Shown: positions 7,816-17,529, numbered from the stretch's first letter. The stretch is DNA of 64,000 nucleotides from Avoscillospira sp045652125 (GCA_045652125.1 JAZRTT010000031.1:17884-81883); one strand, 5' to 3'. The notes: a model not told the origin generated them from the letters alone. Translations and numbers: made by a program.

Positions 7816-9033
7816 ATGTTATATAACGGCATTGATTTTGATACTTATTTCCGGCATTATCCTGACGCAAAGGGATATTTCGGCAAATACGGCGGCTCCT
7901 ACATCAGCCCTGAACTGCAGGGAGCCATGGATGAGATCACCGAGGCCTATTTCACCATCGCTCAGTCCCGGCGGTTTATCGCCGAGCTTCGCCGCATCCG
8001 CAAGGAGTTCCAGGGCCGTCCTACTCCCGTTTCCCATCTGGAACGGCTGAGCAGTTCTCTGGGCAACGTCCAGCTTTACGTCAAGCGGGAAGACCTGAAT
8101 CACACCGGCGCCCACAAGCTGAATCACTGCATGGGTGAGGTGCTTCTGGCCAAGTACATGGGCAAGAAGAAGGTCATTGCCGAGACCGGTGCCGGTCAGC
8201 ACGGCGTGGCCATGGCCACTGCCGCCGCTTACTTCGGCATGGAATGCGACATCTATATGGGCGCTGTGGATATCAAGAAGCAGGCCCCCAATGTGGCAAG
8301 AATGAAGATTCTCGGTGCCAATGTGGTGGAGGTCACCCACGGCCTGCAGACCCTGAAGGAAGCCGTGGATGCTGCCTTTGATGCCTATACCAGAGAATAT
8401 AAGGACAGCATGTACTGTATCGGCTCTGTTGTGGGCCCCCATCCCTTCCCTTTGATGGTCCGGGATTTCCAGCACGTGGTGGGCGAAGAGGCCAGAGAGC
8501 AGTTTCTGGAAATGACCGGCCATCTGCCCGATGCCATCGTGGCCTGTGTCGGCGGCGGCTCCAATGCAGCCGGATTCTTCTCCGGCTTCCTCAATGACCC
8601 TGTGGACATCTACGGCGTCGAGCCTCTGGGCAGAGGTCCCAAGCTGGGCGACCACGCCGCCAGCCTCCAGTACGGCACGGAAGGCGTCATGCACGGCTTC
8701 AATTCCATTATGCTCAAGGATGAAAAGGGCGAGCCTGCTCCCGTCTACTCTGTGGCCAGCGGTCTGGACTATCCTTCTTCCGGCCCGGAGCACGCATTCC
8801 TGCACGAGCTGGGCCGTGTGACCTACGGCGTGGCCGACGATGAGGAGACCATCGATGCTTTCTATAAGCTGGCCCGTCTGGAGGGAATCATCCCCGCCAT
8901 CGAAAGTGCCCATGCCGTGGCCTACGGCATGAGACTTGCCAAGGAAATGGGTACCGGCTCTATCCTCATTAACCTCTCCGGAAGAGGAGATAAGGATATG
9001 GATTATATTATCGAAAAATACGGGATTCGATAA
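7816..9033 (+). CDS. trpB: Tryptophan synthase beta chain, solitary
   Basis: The 405-residue PLP enzyme condenses indole with L-serine to give tryptophan. The Schiff-base lysine is Lys101 in [12 protein letters not shown], the catalytic Glu is in AETGAGQHG, phosphate is held by GGGSNA, and LSGRGDKD is near the end. These match the canonical TrpB1 type. No trpA or other trp gene lies beside it, and its T-box implies response to tryptophan shortage. It may salvage indole, or trpA may lie elsewhere in the genome. A GGAGG site precedes the ATG. Confidence 0.95.
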   Translation: MLYNGIDFDTYFRHYPDAKGYFGKYGGSYISPELQGAMDEITEAYFTIAQSRRFIAELRRIRKEFQGRPTPVSHLERLSSSLGNVQLYVKREDLNHTGAHKLNHCMGEVLLAKYMGKKKVIAETGAGQHGVAMATAAAYFGMECDIYMGAVDIKKQAPNVARMKILGANVVEVTHGLQTLKEAVDAAFDAYTREYKDSMYCIGSVVGPHPFPLMVRDFQHVVGEEAREQFLEMTGHLPDAIVACVGGGSNAAGFFSGFLNDPVDIYGVEPLGRGPKLGDHAASLQYGTEGVMHGFNSIMLKDEKGEPAPVYSVASGLDYPSSGPEHAFLHELGRVTYGVADDEETIDAFYKLARLEGIIPAIESAHAVAYGMRLAKEMGTGSILINLSGRGDKDMDYIIEKYGIR

Positions 9034-9107
9034 ACGGGCAAAAGCTATGTTCAGCCATATAGGTGAAAAACCGCAGCAGTTTGTCAAAAGAGTTTTTTAA
9101 CAAACGG

Positions 9108-9140
9108 AACGCCCACCTTTTTTGAGGTGGGCGTTTGTCT
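9108..9140 (+). terminator. Terminator after trpB
   Basis: AACGCCCACCT (9108-9118) pairs with AGGTGGGCGTT (9125-9135) around a T-rich loop. The downstream tract TGTCTGTT is only moderately T-rich. Confidence 0.7.
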
Positions 9141-9199
9141 GTTAAATCCCGGTCAGGGGGAAACGCAGGAACTTTAGTGCAGCCTGCTCCAATTGAGAA

Positions 9200-9227
9200 T
9201 TGTAAGTAACGGGGCAGATGATATAAT
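9200..9227 (+). promoter_or_regulatory. Probable promoter of the GNAT gene
   Basis: TATAAT at 9222-9227 has TTGTAA 16 bases upstream (9200-9205). It is 24 bases before the GNAT start codon. Confidence 0.5.
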
Positions 9228-9250
9228 GGGGGAAAAACGGAGGGGGAAAT

Positions 9251-9769
9251 ATGGTCAGAAGAGCGTGCCTGCAAGATATAAAACGGGTCGCTGGTATTTA
9301 TGAAGCGATTCACCATAAGGAAGAACAGGGAGAACTGACCGTGGGCTGGGCCGCAGGAGTTTATCCTGTGGAACAGACGGCCCTGGACAGCCTGAGCCGC
9401 GGAGACCTGTTTGTGCTGGAACGGGAAGGAACTGTGGTGGCTGCCGCCATCATAAACCGGAAGCAAATGCCGGAATACGCACAGTGTCCATGGGGCAGCC
9501 ATGTGCCGGAGGATGCGGTTATGGTCCTTCACACCCTTGTTGTAGATCCGGAATATCATGGAAATGGTGCCGGCCGGGAGTTTGTAAAATTTTATGAGGA
9601 ATTTGCCAAACAGCATGGCTGTCGGCAGCTTCGGATGGATACGCAGGAGAAAAACAGAAAAGCCAGAGCCTTTTACAATAGACTTGGCTACACCGAGGTT
9701 GGCGTGGTACCTTGTACCTTTAACGGCATACCCGGCGTGCGTCTGGTATGTCTGAAAAAGGAACTGTAG
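9251..9769 (+). CDS. GNAT-family N-acetyltransferase
   Basis: The 172-residue protein has the GNAT fold's acetyl-CoA site: MVLHTLVVDPEYHGNGAGREFVKF (motif A, with the Q/R-x-x-G-x-G/A variant HGNGAG) and NRKARAFYNRLGY (motif B). The first segment, RRACLQDIKRVAGIYEAIH, is the usual N-terminal strand and helix. The substrate (small amine, peptide or protein N-terminus) cannot be told. A GGAGGGGG site precedes the ATG. It stands alone between trpB and glgP. Confidence 0.85.
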   Translation: MVRRACLQDIKRVAGIYEAIHHKEEQGELTVGWAAGVYPVEQTALDSLSRGDLFVLEREGTVVAAAIINRKQMPEYAQCPWGSHVPEDAVMVLHTLVVDPEYHGNGAGREFVKFYEEFAKQHGCRQLRMDTQEKNRKARAFYNRLGYTEVGVVPCTFNGIPGVRLVCLKKEL

Positions 9770-9861
9770 GTGCATACTGTCTGTAACGCCGGCAAGAACG
9801 CCAGGACATATAATAAAAGGGGAGCCGCCGGGATCGAAAAAGAAAATATTTGCGGAAAACC

Positions 9862-9890
9862 TTGAAAAATGTCGCTTCTGCTGTTAAAAT
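9862..9890 (+). promoter_or_regulatory. Probable glgP promoter
   Basis: TTGAAA at 9862-9867 and TAAAAT at 9885-9890 are 17 bases apart, 90 bases before the glgP ATG. The rest of the 211-base gap upstream of glgP shows no other clear structure. Confidence 0.55.
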
Positions 9891-9980
9891 CTTAGAACAT
9901 GTACGACATTTTTACCGGGCACCAGCTGTGGGACCCCTTTTGCACAGAAGTGCCGTGAGCCTTAGATCAAGGAGACTTTT

Positions 9981-12305
9981 ATGAGTTACAATATCAATAC
10001 CATTCTTGCCAATACCGAGGCCCTGCTGCGGCTTCACCATGATGAGACATTGTCCAATACTACCCCTCAGCGGCTTCATGACTGTCTGGGTCAGGCTGTG
10101 ATGATGTCCATCAATGAGAACTGGACTGCCAGCAAAAAAAGCCGGGAGGGGAAGCGGAAGGCATATTACTTCTCCGCAGAGTACCTGATGGGGCGGATGG
10201 TGTATTCCAACCTGTTCAACCTGAATATTCTAAAATCTCTGAAAACGGCCTTTGCCGCCCGCGGTGTGGATCTGGCAGAATTGGAAGACATTGAAGATGC
10301 TGCCTTGGGAAATGGCGGATTGGGCCGCCTGGCTGCCTGTTTTTTGGATAGTGCTGTAACCTGCGGTGTGCCGCTTTCCGGTTATGGCCTGCGGTATCGC
10401 TTTGGCCTGTTCAAGCAGAGCTTTGACGAGCATGGCGCTCAGAAAGAAAAGGCAGACGACTGGACCCGTTACGGTGATCCGTGGAGTTATCGCCGGGATA
10501 AGCATGCGGTCAAAGTTACGTTTGCGGACCAGACAGTTATTGCAGTACCTTACGATATGCCTGTTATCGGCTATGGAAACGATAATATCGGTACCCTGCG
10601 CCTGTGGCAGTGCGAACCGGAGCGGGAACTGGACTTTGATGCGTTCAATGCACAGGACTATGCAAGGGCATTGGCAGAAAAGAATAAAGCAGAAGACATT
10701 ACCCGTGTGTTGTACCCCAATGACTCTACCACAGAAGGGAAACAACTGAGAATCAAGCAGCAGTATTTGCTTTCCAGCGCTTCTTTGCAGGATATTCTTC
10801 GGGTTTACCGCACCACTCATGGTACAGACCTGTCCGGGCTGAGCCGCTTTGTGGCGGTGCAGCTCAATGATACCCACCCGGCTATCTCTATCCCGGAACT
10901 GATCCGTCTGCTTATGGCAGAGGGAATGGATTTTGAGGCGGCTTTCCGGATTGCCGGAAACACCTTCTCCTATACCAACCACACGGTGATGGGCGAAGCC
11001 CTGGAAAAATGGAATTTGGATCTGCTTGCTTCCGTGGTACCGGAAGTGGTGGAGATCATCAAACGGATCGATCAGCGCTGCCGGGAAGAACATCCCAATT
11101 CCAATTTGTTTGTGATTCGGGATCATCAGGTTTACATGGCCAACTTGTCGGTCTATGTGTCCACCGCCGTCAACGGTGTGGCACGGATTCATTCCGAGAT
11201 TTTGAAAAACGACCTGTTTCGGGACTGGTATCAGGCTTATCCCGACCGCTTCCAGAATAAAACCAACGGCATTACGCCCCGCCGCTGGCTGGGTCTGTGC
11301 AATCCGGAGCTGACCCGGCTGTTGGAACAGCATGTCAGTACCGGTTTCCTGACAAGACTGGATTGGCTGCAGGTGCTGAAACCGCTGATTGATGATTCTT
11401 TGGTGGAAGAATTCAACAGGGTCAAACGGGCCAAGAAAGAACAACTGTGTCAGATCATTGCCGGCAAAGAGGGCGTGATGCTGAACCCGGATTTTCTTTT
11501 TGATGTGCAGGTCAAGCGGCTTCATGAGTACAAGCGGCAGTTGATGAATGCCTTGTCCATTATGGATATTTATCTTAGCCTGAAGGACGGATCGCTTCAG
11601 GATTTCACTCCTACGGTGTTCCTGTTCGGTGCCAAGTCTGCACCGGGTTATCAGCGGGCCAAGGCAGTTATCCGTTACATCAACCGAATGGCCAAGGTAA
11701 TCAACAATGATCCGCAGGTGGCGGATCGGATGAAGGTGATTTTTGTTCAAAATTACAACTGCTCATACGCCGAGCACATCATCCCGGCGGCAGATGTTTC
11801 CGAACAGATCTCTCCTGCCGGTACCGAGGCTTCCGGTACGGGCAATATGAAGCTTATGCTCAACGGTGCTGTGACGCTGGGCACTATGGACGGTGCCAAT
11901 GTAGAGATCGTGGAACAGGCCGGAAAAGAAAACAATTATATTTTCGGTGCTACGGTGGAGGAATTGGCTGCCATCCGGGACACCTATGACCCCATGGAGC
12001 TGTACAACAGCGATGCCCATCTGCGTCGGGCCATCGATACGCTGATAGACGGAACGGTGGAGACAGATGACGAGCTCAGAGAACTGCACAACGCCCTGTT
12101 GCACGGTGCCTGCTGGCATCGGGCCGACCACTATTACATCCTCAAGGATTTCCGCTCCTATCAGGAAGCCAAACTCCGTGCCAATCGGGACTATCGGGAT
12201 CGGCTGGCCTTTGGCCGCAAGTGCTTGATAAATGTGGCCTCTGCCGGGAAGTTCTCCTCTGACCGTACCATTCGTCAGTATGCCGAAGAGATCTGGCATG
12301 TATAA
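9981..12305 (+). CDS. glgP: Glycogen/maltodextrin phosphorylase
   Basis: The 774-residue cytoplasmic enzyme releases glucose-1-phosphate from alpha-1,4-glucans by phosphorolysis. PLP binds the lysine in EASGTGNMKLMLNGA. Other family blocks are EDAALGNGGLGRLAACFLDS, LNDTHPAI, NKTNGITPRRWL and RLHEYKRQLMNA. It is a little shorter than E. coli GlgP, trimmed in the region after LWQCEPERELDFDAFN. No other glycogen gene is adjacent; it stands alone with its own promoter and terminator. AAGGAG precedes the ATG. Confidence 0.95.
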   Translation: MSYNINTILANTEALLRLHHDETLSNTTPQRLHDCLGQAVMMSINENWTASKKSREGKRKAYYFSAEYLMGRMVYSNLFNLNILKSLKTAFAARGVDLAELEDIEDAALGNGGLGRLAACFLDSAVTCGVPLSGYGLRYRFGLFKQSFDEHGAQKEKADDWTRYGDPWSYRRDKHAVKVTFADQTVIAVPYDMPVIGYGNDNIGTLRLWQCEPERELDFDAFNAQDYARALAEKNKAEDITRVLYPNDSTTEGKQLRIKQQYLLSSASLQDILRVYRTTHGTDLSGLSRFVAVQLNDTHPAISIPELIRLLMAEGMDFEAAFRIAGNTFSYTNHTVMGEALEKWNLDLLASVVPEVVEIIKRIDQRCREEHPNSNLFVIRDHQVYMANLSVYVSTAVNGVARIHSEILKNDLFRDWYQAYPDRFQNKTNGITPRRWLGLCNPELTRLLEQHVSTGFLTRLDWLQVLKPLIDDSLVEEFNRVKRAKKEQLCQIIAGKEGVMLNPDFLFDVQVKRLHEYKRQLMNALSIMDIYLSLKDGSLQDFTPTVFLFGAKSAPGYQRAKAVIRYINRMAKVINNDPQVADRMKVIFVQNYNCSYAEHIIPAADVSEQISPAGTEASGTGNMKLMLNGAVTLGTMDGANVEIVEQAGKENNYIFGATVEELAAIRDTYDPMELYNSDAHLRRAIDTLIDGTVETDDELRELHNALLHGACWHRADHYYILKDFRSYQEAKLRANRDYRDRLAFGRKCLINVASAGKFSSDRTIRQYAEEIWHV

Positions 12306-12321
12306 AGTCATACAGAAAAAT

Positions 12322-12348
12322 CCGGTTCTTTCGAGCCGGGTTTTTCTT
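12322..12348 (+). terminator. Terminator after glgP
   Basis: CCGGTTC (12322-12328) pairs with GAGCCGG (12333-12339, one G-T pair) and is followed by GTTTTTCTT. Confidence 0.8.
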
Positions 12349-12400
12349 GCATCACAGGCGTCTTCGGTGTATCATAAGAAAAACACACAAGGAGCGTGCC

Positions 12401-13183
12401 ATGAAAGAACCGTGGTTTTTTGATTCCCATGCCCATTATAATTCCCGTCGTTTCCGGGAAGATCAGCAAGAGATATTATCGTCCATGGCAGACTGTTCCA
12501 TTGGGCGAATTATGAATGTGGGCTGTGATCTGGAAAGCAGTCTGCATTCCATTGAGTTGGCAGAGAAATATGATTTTATTTATGCTTCCGTAGGCAGTCA
12601 TCCCGATGATGCTGCTTCGGTGGATGAAAAGCTGGTGGAGCGGTACCGTGTACTCGCCGCCGAACCAAAGGTGAAAGCCATCGGTGAGATCGGGCTGGAC
12701 TACTACTATGAGGATGTGCCCCGTCAGCAGCAGCAAAAGGCCTTCCGCCTGCAAATGGCGTTGGCGGAGGAATTGCAGATGCCGGTGATCATCCACCAAC
12801 GGGATGCCTATGAGGATACGCTGAAGATCGTGGACGAGTTTCCCGGGGTCAAGGGCGTGTTTCACTGCTTTTCCGGATCTTTGGAATATGCCGCAGAGGT
12901 GATCAAACGGGGCTGGTATATTGGATTCACCGGGGTCATCACCTTCAAAAATGCCAGAAAGGCTGTGGAGGTTGCCCAGTGGGCACCTTTGAACCGGCTG
13001 CTCCTGGAGACCGATTGCCCTTACATGGCACCGGAACCCTATCGGGGCAGACGGTGCGATTCCACCATGCTTCCTAAAATGGCGGAAAAAATTGCACAAT
13101 TGCGTGGCCTGCCGGTGGAACAGGTGGCCAAGCTTACCCGGGAAAATGCTATGAAATTGTTCCGCTTGGAGGAACCGCTATGA
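12401..13183 (+). CDS. tatD: TatD-family metal-dependent deoxyribonuclease
   Basis: The 260-residue TIM-barrel hydrolase has metal ligands in DSHAHYN near the N-terminus, GEIGLDYYYE, VIIHQRDA, HCFSGS and ETDCPYMAPEPYRG. TatD enzymes are 3'-5' exonucleases used in DNA repair or nucleotide recycling, though substrates differ. A longer in-frame start at 12347 lacks a ribosome site; the ATG at 12401 has AAGGAG eight bases upstream. Its stop overlaps the next start by four bases (ATGA). Confidence 0.93.
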   Translation: MKEPWFFDSHAHYNSRRFREDQQEILSSMADCSIGRIMNVGCDLESSLHSIELAEKYDFIYASVGSHPDDAASVDEKLVERYRVLAAEPKVKAIGEIGLDYYYEDVPRQQQQKAFRLQMALAEELQMPVIIHQRDAYEDTLKIVDEFPGVKGVFHCFSGSLEYAAEVIKRGWYIGFTGVITFKNARKAVEVAQWAPLNRLLLETDCPYMAPEPYRGRRCDSTMLPKMAEKIAQLRGLPVEQVAKLTRENAMKLFRLEEPL

Positions 13184-13857
13184 AAGACATTCCTCTGTTT
13201 ACCGGGCGGCATGGAATCGGCTCTCTGGTCTTAAAAGAGATCCCGGTCAGTGGGCGGGCCTATGTGTTGGTTCGCGGCATCTGGAATGGGGAAACGGAGG
13301 CGTTTTTGCAGGAATGCGTTGGCTTTTGCCGGTCAGCAGGAGCAGAAACAGTGTACGCCTCCTATGAGACGGCGGAGCTTCCCGGCATTCATGCCTATGA
13401 TATGCTGTCTATGGAGCTGGAAAAAGCAAACCTGCCCCGGCCGACAGAAACAGTCGAACTGGAATCTTTGACCCGAAAAAACGGGCAGGCTTATCTGGAG
13501 ATCTATAACCGCTGCTTTCGGGACGTGGCAGGTGCAGCTTCTTATGGAAAGCAGGATCTGGAGCGGCTCTATGACAAAGGTTGTGCCTTTCTTGCCAAAG
13601 TGGATGGAACGTATGCCGCTGTTGCCGAAATTTCGGAACAGGGATTGGAGGGAATCGCGGTTTTACCGTTGTACAGAGGGCTTGGGTATGAGCTTGCTTT
13701 GACGGTGCTTCCAATGGTGCCGAGAAAAACGATTCGGCTGAAAACGGCAAGTACAAATGAGAATGCATTGGCACTTTATCGAAGGCTTGGGTTTGATTCT
13801 GTCGAGGTGGTCAGCCGCTGGTGGAGGATCCCTTGGGAAAATACTTTGCAACCATAG
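13180..13857 (+). CDS. GNAT-like acetyltransferase coupled to tatD
   Basis: The 225-residue protein has a weak first half and a GNAT-like second half. The usable signatures are LEGIAVLPLYRGLGYELALTVL (motif A, with RGLGYE at the CoA loop) and TASTNENALALYRRLGFDSVE (motif B). The N-terminal half resembles a degenerate second GNAT domain. It begins at the ATGA shared with the tatD stop, so translation is coupled. The substrate is unknown, and no functional link to TatD is established. Confidence 0.75.
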   Translation: MKDIPLFTGRHGIGSLVLKEIPVSGRAYVLVRGIWNGETEAFLQECVGFCRSAGAETVYASYETAELPGIHAYDMLSMELEKANLPRPTETVELESLTRKNGQAYLEIYNRCFRDVAGAASYGKQDLERLYDKGCAFLAKVDGTYAAVAEISEQGLEGIAVLPLYRGLGYELALTVLPMVPRKTIRLKTASTNENALALYRRLGFDSVEVVSRWWRIPWENTLQP

Positions 13858-13874
13858 AAAATATATGTTATACT
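13846..13874 (+). promoter_or_regulatory. Probable promoter inside the 3' end of the GNAT gene
   Basis: TTGCAA (13846-13851) and TATACT (13869-13874) are 17 bases apart, 34 bases before the next start codon. Confidence 0.55.
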
Positions 13875-13907
13875 AAGAAACAACGATCTACGAAAGTGGG
13901 CGATCAC

Positions 13908-14669
13908 ATGGAACAGAAACTCAGCAGAACATCGGTTATGGCCACAACCGTGGTTCTTGCAATTGCAGCATATTTTTTGCGGCTCAATCAGTTGGCAGTA
14001 GCATTTGATGCCGTCGGCAATAAAACCGGGAAAGGCGTGGCTTTGTTTAATTGGGTCACAGCGGCGGCGTTGCTGCTCTTTGGCCTGTACAGCCGCAGCC
14101 TCAAAGGGAGAAAAAAGTATGCGGCCATTGCAGGACAGAGTATGCCCGTGGCTGTGGTTGGCGGTCTGGCAGCTCTGATGATGGCGATATCCGGTGTGTT
14201 GCTTTTGCTGCACTCTACACAGCAGGGCGATTGGATGGTGGCAGCCGGCAGTATTCTCACGGCACTGTGTTGGGCTGCAGCAGCAGCTCTGCGGTACCGG
14301 GGAAAAAGAATCCATGCCGGATTGTTCATTCTGCCGGCCGTATTCTACATTGTGGAATTGGTGTTCCGTTTCCGGTTCTGGACCCGGGATCCCATTATTC
14401 TCGACTATTGCTACGATTTGGCAGCTCTGATCTGCGTGATGTGTGCCGTGTTCCATTTGGGCAGTTTCGCCTTTGATAAAGGCGTTCGCCGGCTGACTGT
14501 ATTTTTTTCCATGTGCGGCGTGTTTTTCTGTGCTGCGGCTATGGCTGATGCATCCGGCGCTGAGGTGCTTGGCTATGGCGCTGCGATTCTGTGGCTGCTG
14601 GATTATTTGTGGCTGCTTCTGCGGCAGATAAAGCAGAAAACGCCCTGTGTGCCGGAGGAAGCAGGATAA
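13908..14669 (+). CDS. Polytopic membrane protein of unknown function
   Basis: The frame starting at 13908 gives 253 residues with about eight hydrophobic segments, from VMATTVVLAIAAYFL to YGAAILWLLDYLWLLL. Connecting loops are short and carry basic residues. I do not recognise a family, and no catalytic motif is visible. An earlier in-frame ATG at 13821 would lie inside the GNAT gene and before the promoter, so the ATG at 13908 is preferred, although its ribosome site (AAGTGGG) is weak. murI follows 22 bases later, so the two are probably co-transcribed. Confidence 0.7.
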   Translation: MEQKLSRTSVMATTVVLAIAAYFLRLNQLAVAFDAVGNKTGKGVALFNWVTAAALLLFGLYSRSLKGRKKYAAIAGQSMPVAVVGGLAALMMAISGVLLLLHSTQQGDWMVAAGSILTALCWAAAAALRYRGKRIHAGLFILPAVFYIVELVFRFRFWTRDPIILDYCYDLAALICVMCAVFHLGSFAFDKGVRRLTVFFSMCGVFFCAAAMADASGAEVLGYGAAILWLLDYLWLLLRQIKQKTPCVPEEAG

Positions 14670-14691
14670 AGCGTATTTGGAGGTGTTTCTC

Positions 14692-15489
14692 ATGAACCGG
14701 ACCGATCCCATTGGGTTTTTTGATTCCGGCTTGGGAGGAATCAGCATTTTGCGGCAGGCCCGCGAACTGCTGCCCGGTGAGGACTATCTCTATTTCGGTG
14801 ACTCTTCTCATGCTCCCTATGGTGTGCGGTCACCGGAACAGGTGCAGGAGCTGTCTTTACAGGCGGCTGCATATCTGGTGAAAAAAGGAATCAAAGCATT
14901 GGTGGTGGCCTGCAATACGGCAACCTCCGCCGCTGTGCCCCTGCTGCGGCAGAAATATCCGGCACTTCCGATCATTGGAACGGAACCGGCGTTAAAACCT
15001 GCTGTGGAGCGTTATCCCGGGGGCAGAATTCTGGTTATGGCCACGGCCATGACCTTAAAAGAGCAGAAATTTTTGGATCTCTGGAAGCAGTACGACCAAC
15101 AGGCTCAGATCGTTCCGGTGCCCTGCAGCGGACTCATGGAGTTTGTGGAGCGGGGGGAGCTGGATAGCGAGACCGTGAAGGATTATCTGCAGGAAAAGCT
15201 GGCACCATTTTCCAAGGTGCCTGTGGATGCTGTGGTTCTGGGCTGTACCCACTACCCGTTTTTGATCCCGGTTATTCGGCAGATTTTGGGCCGCAGTCCG
15301 GAGATTTTGGATGGTGCCCGGGGAGTTGCACGGCAGCTGAATCGACTTCTTTCCCTCAACGGCATGCGCAACCCGCGGGAACATGGAGGCAGGGTTTTGT
15401 TTGAGAACTCTCTGCAGGAGGAAGGAGTCCTGCGGCGGTGCGAGGAATTGCTGCATTGGCCCGGACTGACCTGCGAGGGGGATGTGTGA
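14692..15489 (+). CDS. murI: Glutamate racemase
   Basis: The 265-residue enzyme interconverts L- and D-glutamate for peptidoglycan. The two catalytic cysteines lie in VVACNTATSAA and LGCTHYPFL; the opening IGFFDSGLGGISIL and YFGDSSHAPYG are also diagnostic. The ATG at 14692 follows TTGGAGG; the longer frame upstream overlaps the previous gene and lacks a site. The length is normal for the family. Confidence 0.96.
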   Translation: MNRTDPIGFFDSGLGGISILRQARELLPGEDYLYFGDSSHAPYGVRSPEQVQELSLQAAAYLVKKGIKALVVACNTATSAAVPLLRQKYPALPIIGTEPALKPAVERYPGGRILVMATAMTLKEQKFLDLWKQYDQQAQIVPVPCSGLMEFVERGELDSETVKDYLQEKLAPFSKVPVDAVVLGCTHYPFLIPVIRQILGRSPEILDGARGVARQLNRLLSLNGMRNPREHGGRVLFENSLQEEGVLRRCEELLHWPGLTCEGDV

Positions 15490-15559
15490 TCTCTCAGCAG
15501 CAGAAGAAATGAAAATGTCGGCATCTGAGTATCGATGCCGGGGATAAAGGAGCCAAACT

Positions 15560-16753
15560 ATGAAACTATCCCAACGAGTGCAAAAATGCGACTTGTCTCC
15601 CATGCGGAAATTTCACCCCTATGCGGTGGAGGTCCAGAAGAAGGGCCGGGAGATTTTTCACTTGAATATTGGCCAGCCGGATATTGAAACGCCGTCTGTT
15701 TTGTTTGATTCTCTGAAAGCCTTTGATGAGAAAGTGTTGGAGTATGCACCGTCTCCCGGCATACCCGAGCTTATTGAAGCGATCCGCAGATATTATGCCG
15801 CCATTGGTGCTCAGTATGATGCGGAAGATATTCTTATCACAACCGGCGGCTCGGAAGCATTGTTGATCCTTATGATGTGCATTCTCGATCCCGGCAGCGA
15901 AGTGATGATCCCTGAGCCGTTCTATCCCAACTATCGCACATTTATCACCGCCGCAGGCGGAGAAATCGTCCCCATTCCCACCTGCGTGGAAGAGGGGTAT
16001 CGCTATGCCGAAAGAGCACGGATCGAGGCCGGTATCACGGAAAGAACCAGAGCGATCATGATCACCAGTCCCGGCAACCCCACCGGTGTTGTTCTGAGCC
16101 GGGAAGAAATGAAGATGATCGTAGATGTGGCAATGGAACATGATCTGTACATCATTGCCGACGAAGTGTATCGGGAGTTCTTTTATGGCGGCAGCGGGTT
16201 GGCTGTTTCTATGGCAGAATTCGGGGAAGCTGCGCAGAATGTGGTGCTGATAGACTCTGTTTCCAAACGGTTTTCAGCCTGCGGAGCCAGAATTGGCTGC
16301 CTGATCTCCAAAAACAAGGAATTGATGAGTGAAGCCATGAAGTTCTGTCAGGCTCGTTTGTCTGTTGCGACTTTGGATCAGATTGCGGCAGCGGCTCTCT
16401 ATACGGTGGAGCCTGAGTACTTTGCTGCAGTCCGCAAAGAGTATCGGCTGCGACGGGATACGGTAATCCATGCTCTGAAAAAGATCCCCGGTGTTACCGT
16501 TGCCTGCCCGGAAGGTGCGTTTTACCTGATGGCTGCACTTCCCGTAGAGGATGCAGATGATTTTCAAAAATGGCTGCTTCAGGAATTTGAGGACAATGGT
16601 CAAACAGTCATGTTTGCACCCGGCACCTCTTTTTATGGGACACCGGGTAAAGGCAAAAACGAGATCCGGATCGCCTATGTGCTGCAGAAGGAACGGTTGG
16701 AACGAGCCATTGAACTGCTGGGCCTTGGGCTTGCAAAGTATCATGAGCAATAA
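15560..16753 (+). CDS. Class I/II PLP aminotransferase (aspartate aminotransferase-like)
   Basis: The 397-residue enzyme has fold type I landmarks: LNIGQPDIETP, TTGGSEALL, SPGNPTGVVLS, IADEVYREF and the PLP lysine in DSVSKRFSACGARIG, with the substrate arginine in NEIRIAYV. This matches the AspC/PatA group of clostridia, often annotated as aspartate or aromatic aminotransferases. The amino donor is not certain. A small hairpin (CGGCATC/GATGCCG, 15519-15540) lies just upstream, and AAGGAG precedes the ATG. Confidence 0.88.
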   Translation: MKLSQRVQKCDLSPMRKFHPYAVEVQKKGREIFHLNIGQPDIETPSVLFDSLKAFDEKVLEYAPSPGIPELIEAIRRYYAAIGAQYDAEDILITTGGSEALLILMMCILDPGSEVMIPEPFYPNYRTFITAAGGEIVPIPTCVEEGYRYAERARIEAGITERTRAIMITSPGNPTGVVLSREEMKMIVDVAMEHDLYIIADEVYREFFYGGSGLAVSMAEFGEAAQNVVLIDSVSKRFSACGARIGCLISKNKELMSEAMKFCQARLSVATLDQIAAAALYTVEPEYFAAVRKEYRLRRDTVIHALKKIPGVTVACPEGAFYLMAALPVEDADDFQKWLLQEFEDNGQTVMFAPGTSFYGTPGKGKNEIRIAYVLQKERLERAIELLGLGLAKYHEQ

Positions 16754-16789
16754 AAAATGGTGTGCCTTTTTGGAAGGCACACCATTTTT
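16753..16789. terminator. Bidirectional terminator between converging genes
   Basis: AAAAATGGTGTGCCTT (16753-16768) is followed after TTTGG by its exact inverse (16774-16789). It has T-runs in both directions and serves the aminotransferase (plus) and the RpiB-like gene (minus). Confidence 0.9.
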
Positions 16790-16797
16790 GATATGTA

Positions 16798-17370
16798 TTA
16801 TTCAGGCTTGTCCATAAGAGACAGGGGATAATAGCCGAGAGATTTGTACTGGAAGTTGTTGGCCTTGTATTCTTCATAGTCAAAGGCATCCAGCTCATCG
16901 CAGGCCAGTTTATGGAACTCATAGAAGTTGGGCCACCATTCATAGCCGCTGCCCAGGGAGGCACCCAAATAAGCATCTACGATATCTTTTGCCATGGCAG
17001 GTGCTACATAGAAAGCACCCATGGCCAAAACATTGACACCGTTGCCGGTAATGGCACGCAGGGCGGCGGGGACACTTTCCACCACACCGGCGTGAACGCC
17101 GGGACATTTGCTGGCAGCAATGTGGATACCCATGCCGGTACCGCAGAACAGCAGTGCTCTTTCAAATTCCTTTTCCGTGATCATTGCGCCGGCACGCAGA
17201 CCGATGCGATGGAACATCAAATCGGGATTTTCCGGGTCATCGGGGTTCTGAACACCAATATCAGTGACCTTCCAGCCTTTGCCTTCCAGATATTCTTTTA
17301 CGACGTTTTTCAGAGGACAGCCGGCAAAATCGGCGGCAACGAGGATTTCCTTGTTGGCGATGGTTTTCAT
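16798..17370 (-). CDS. RpiB/LacA/LacB-family sugar-phosphate isomerase
   Basis: The 190-residue protein has the RpiB-type active site CGTGMGIHIAASK, with the catalytic Cys in LLFCGTG and GNGVNVLAMGAF downstream. Such enzymes isomerise aldose and ketose phosphates (ribose-5-P, galactose-6-P and relatives). A C-terminal extension of about 40 residues (FYEFHKLACDELDAFDYEEY) is longer than RpiB, so the substrate may differ. The ATG at 17370 follows GGGAG by eight bases; an earlier in-frame start at 17436 is less likely. It has a TATAAT-type promoter at about 17440. Confidence 0.82.
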   Translation of the reverse strand: MKTIANKEILVAADFAGCPLKNVVKEYLEGKGWKVTDIGVQNPDDPENPDLMFHRIGLRAGAMITEKEFERALLFCGTGMGIHIAASKCPGVHAGVVESVPAALRAITGNGVNVLAMGAFYVAPAMAKDIVDAYLGASLGSGYEWWPNFYEFHKLACDELDAFDYEEYKANNFQYKSLGYYPLSLMDKPE

Positions 17371-17529
17371 AATACGCACTCCCTTGTTCATAATTGCGGC
17401 AGGGGATATCATTCGGCCTGCTGCTTCTAAATTCATTATAACATAATTTTCGGCAATGGCAAGGAAAAAATGGAGTCAGTACGGCGTGGGAGGTGTTTTC
17501 GGAGCAAGGGGAAATTTTGAGTCTGGAAT

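Noticed and set aside
10230..11750. 506-residue open frame antisense to glgP
   Set aside because: It is fully contained in a clear glgP gene and has no recognisable motif or ribosome site.
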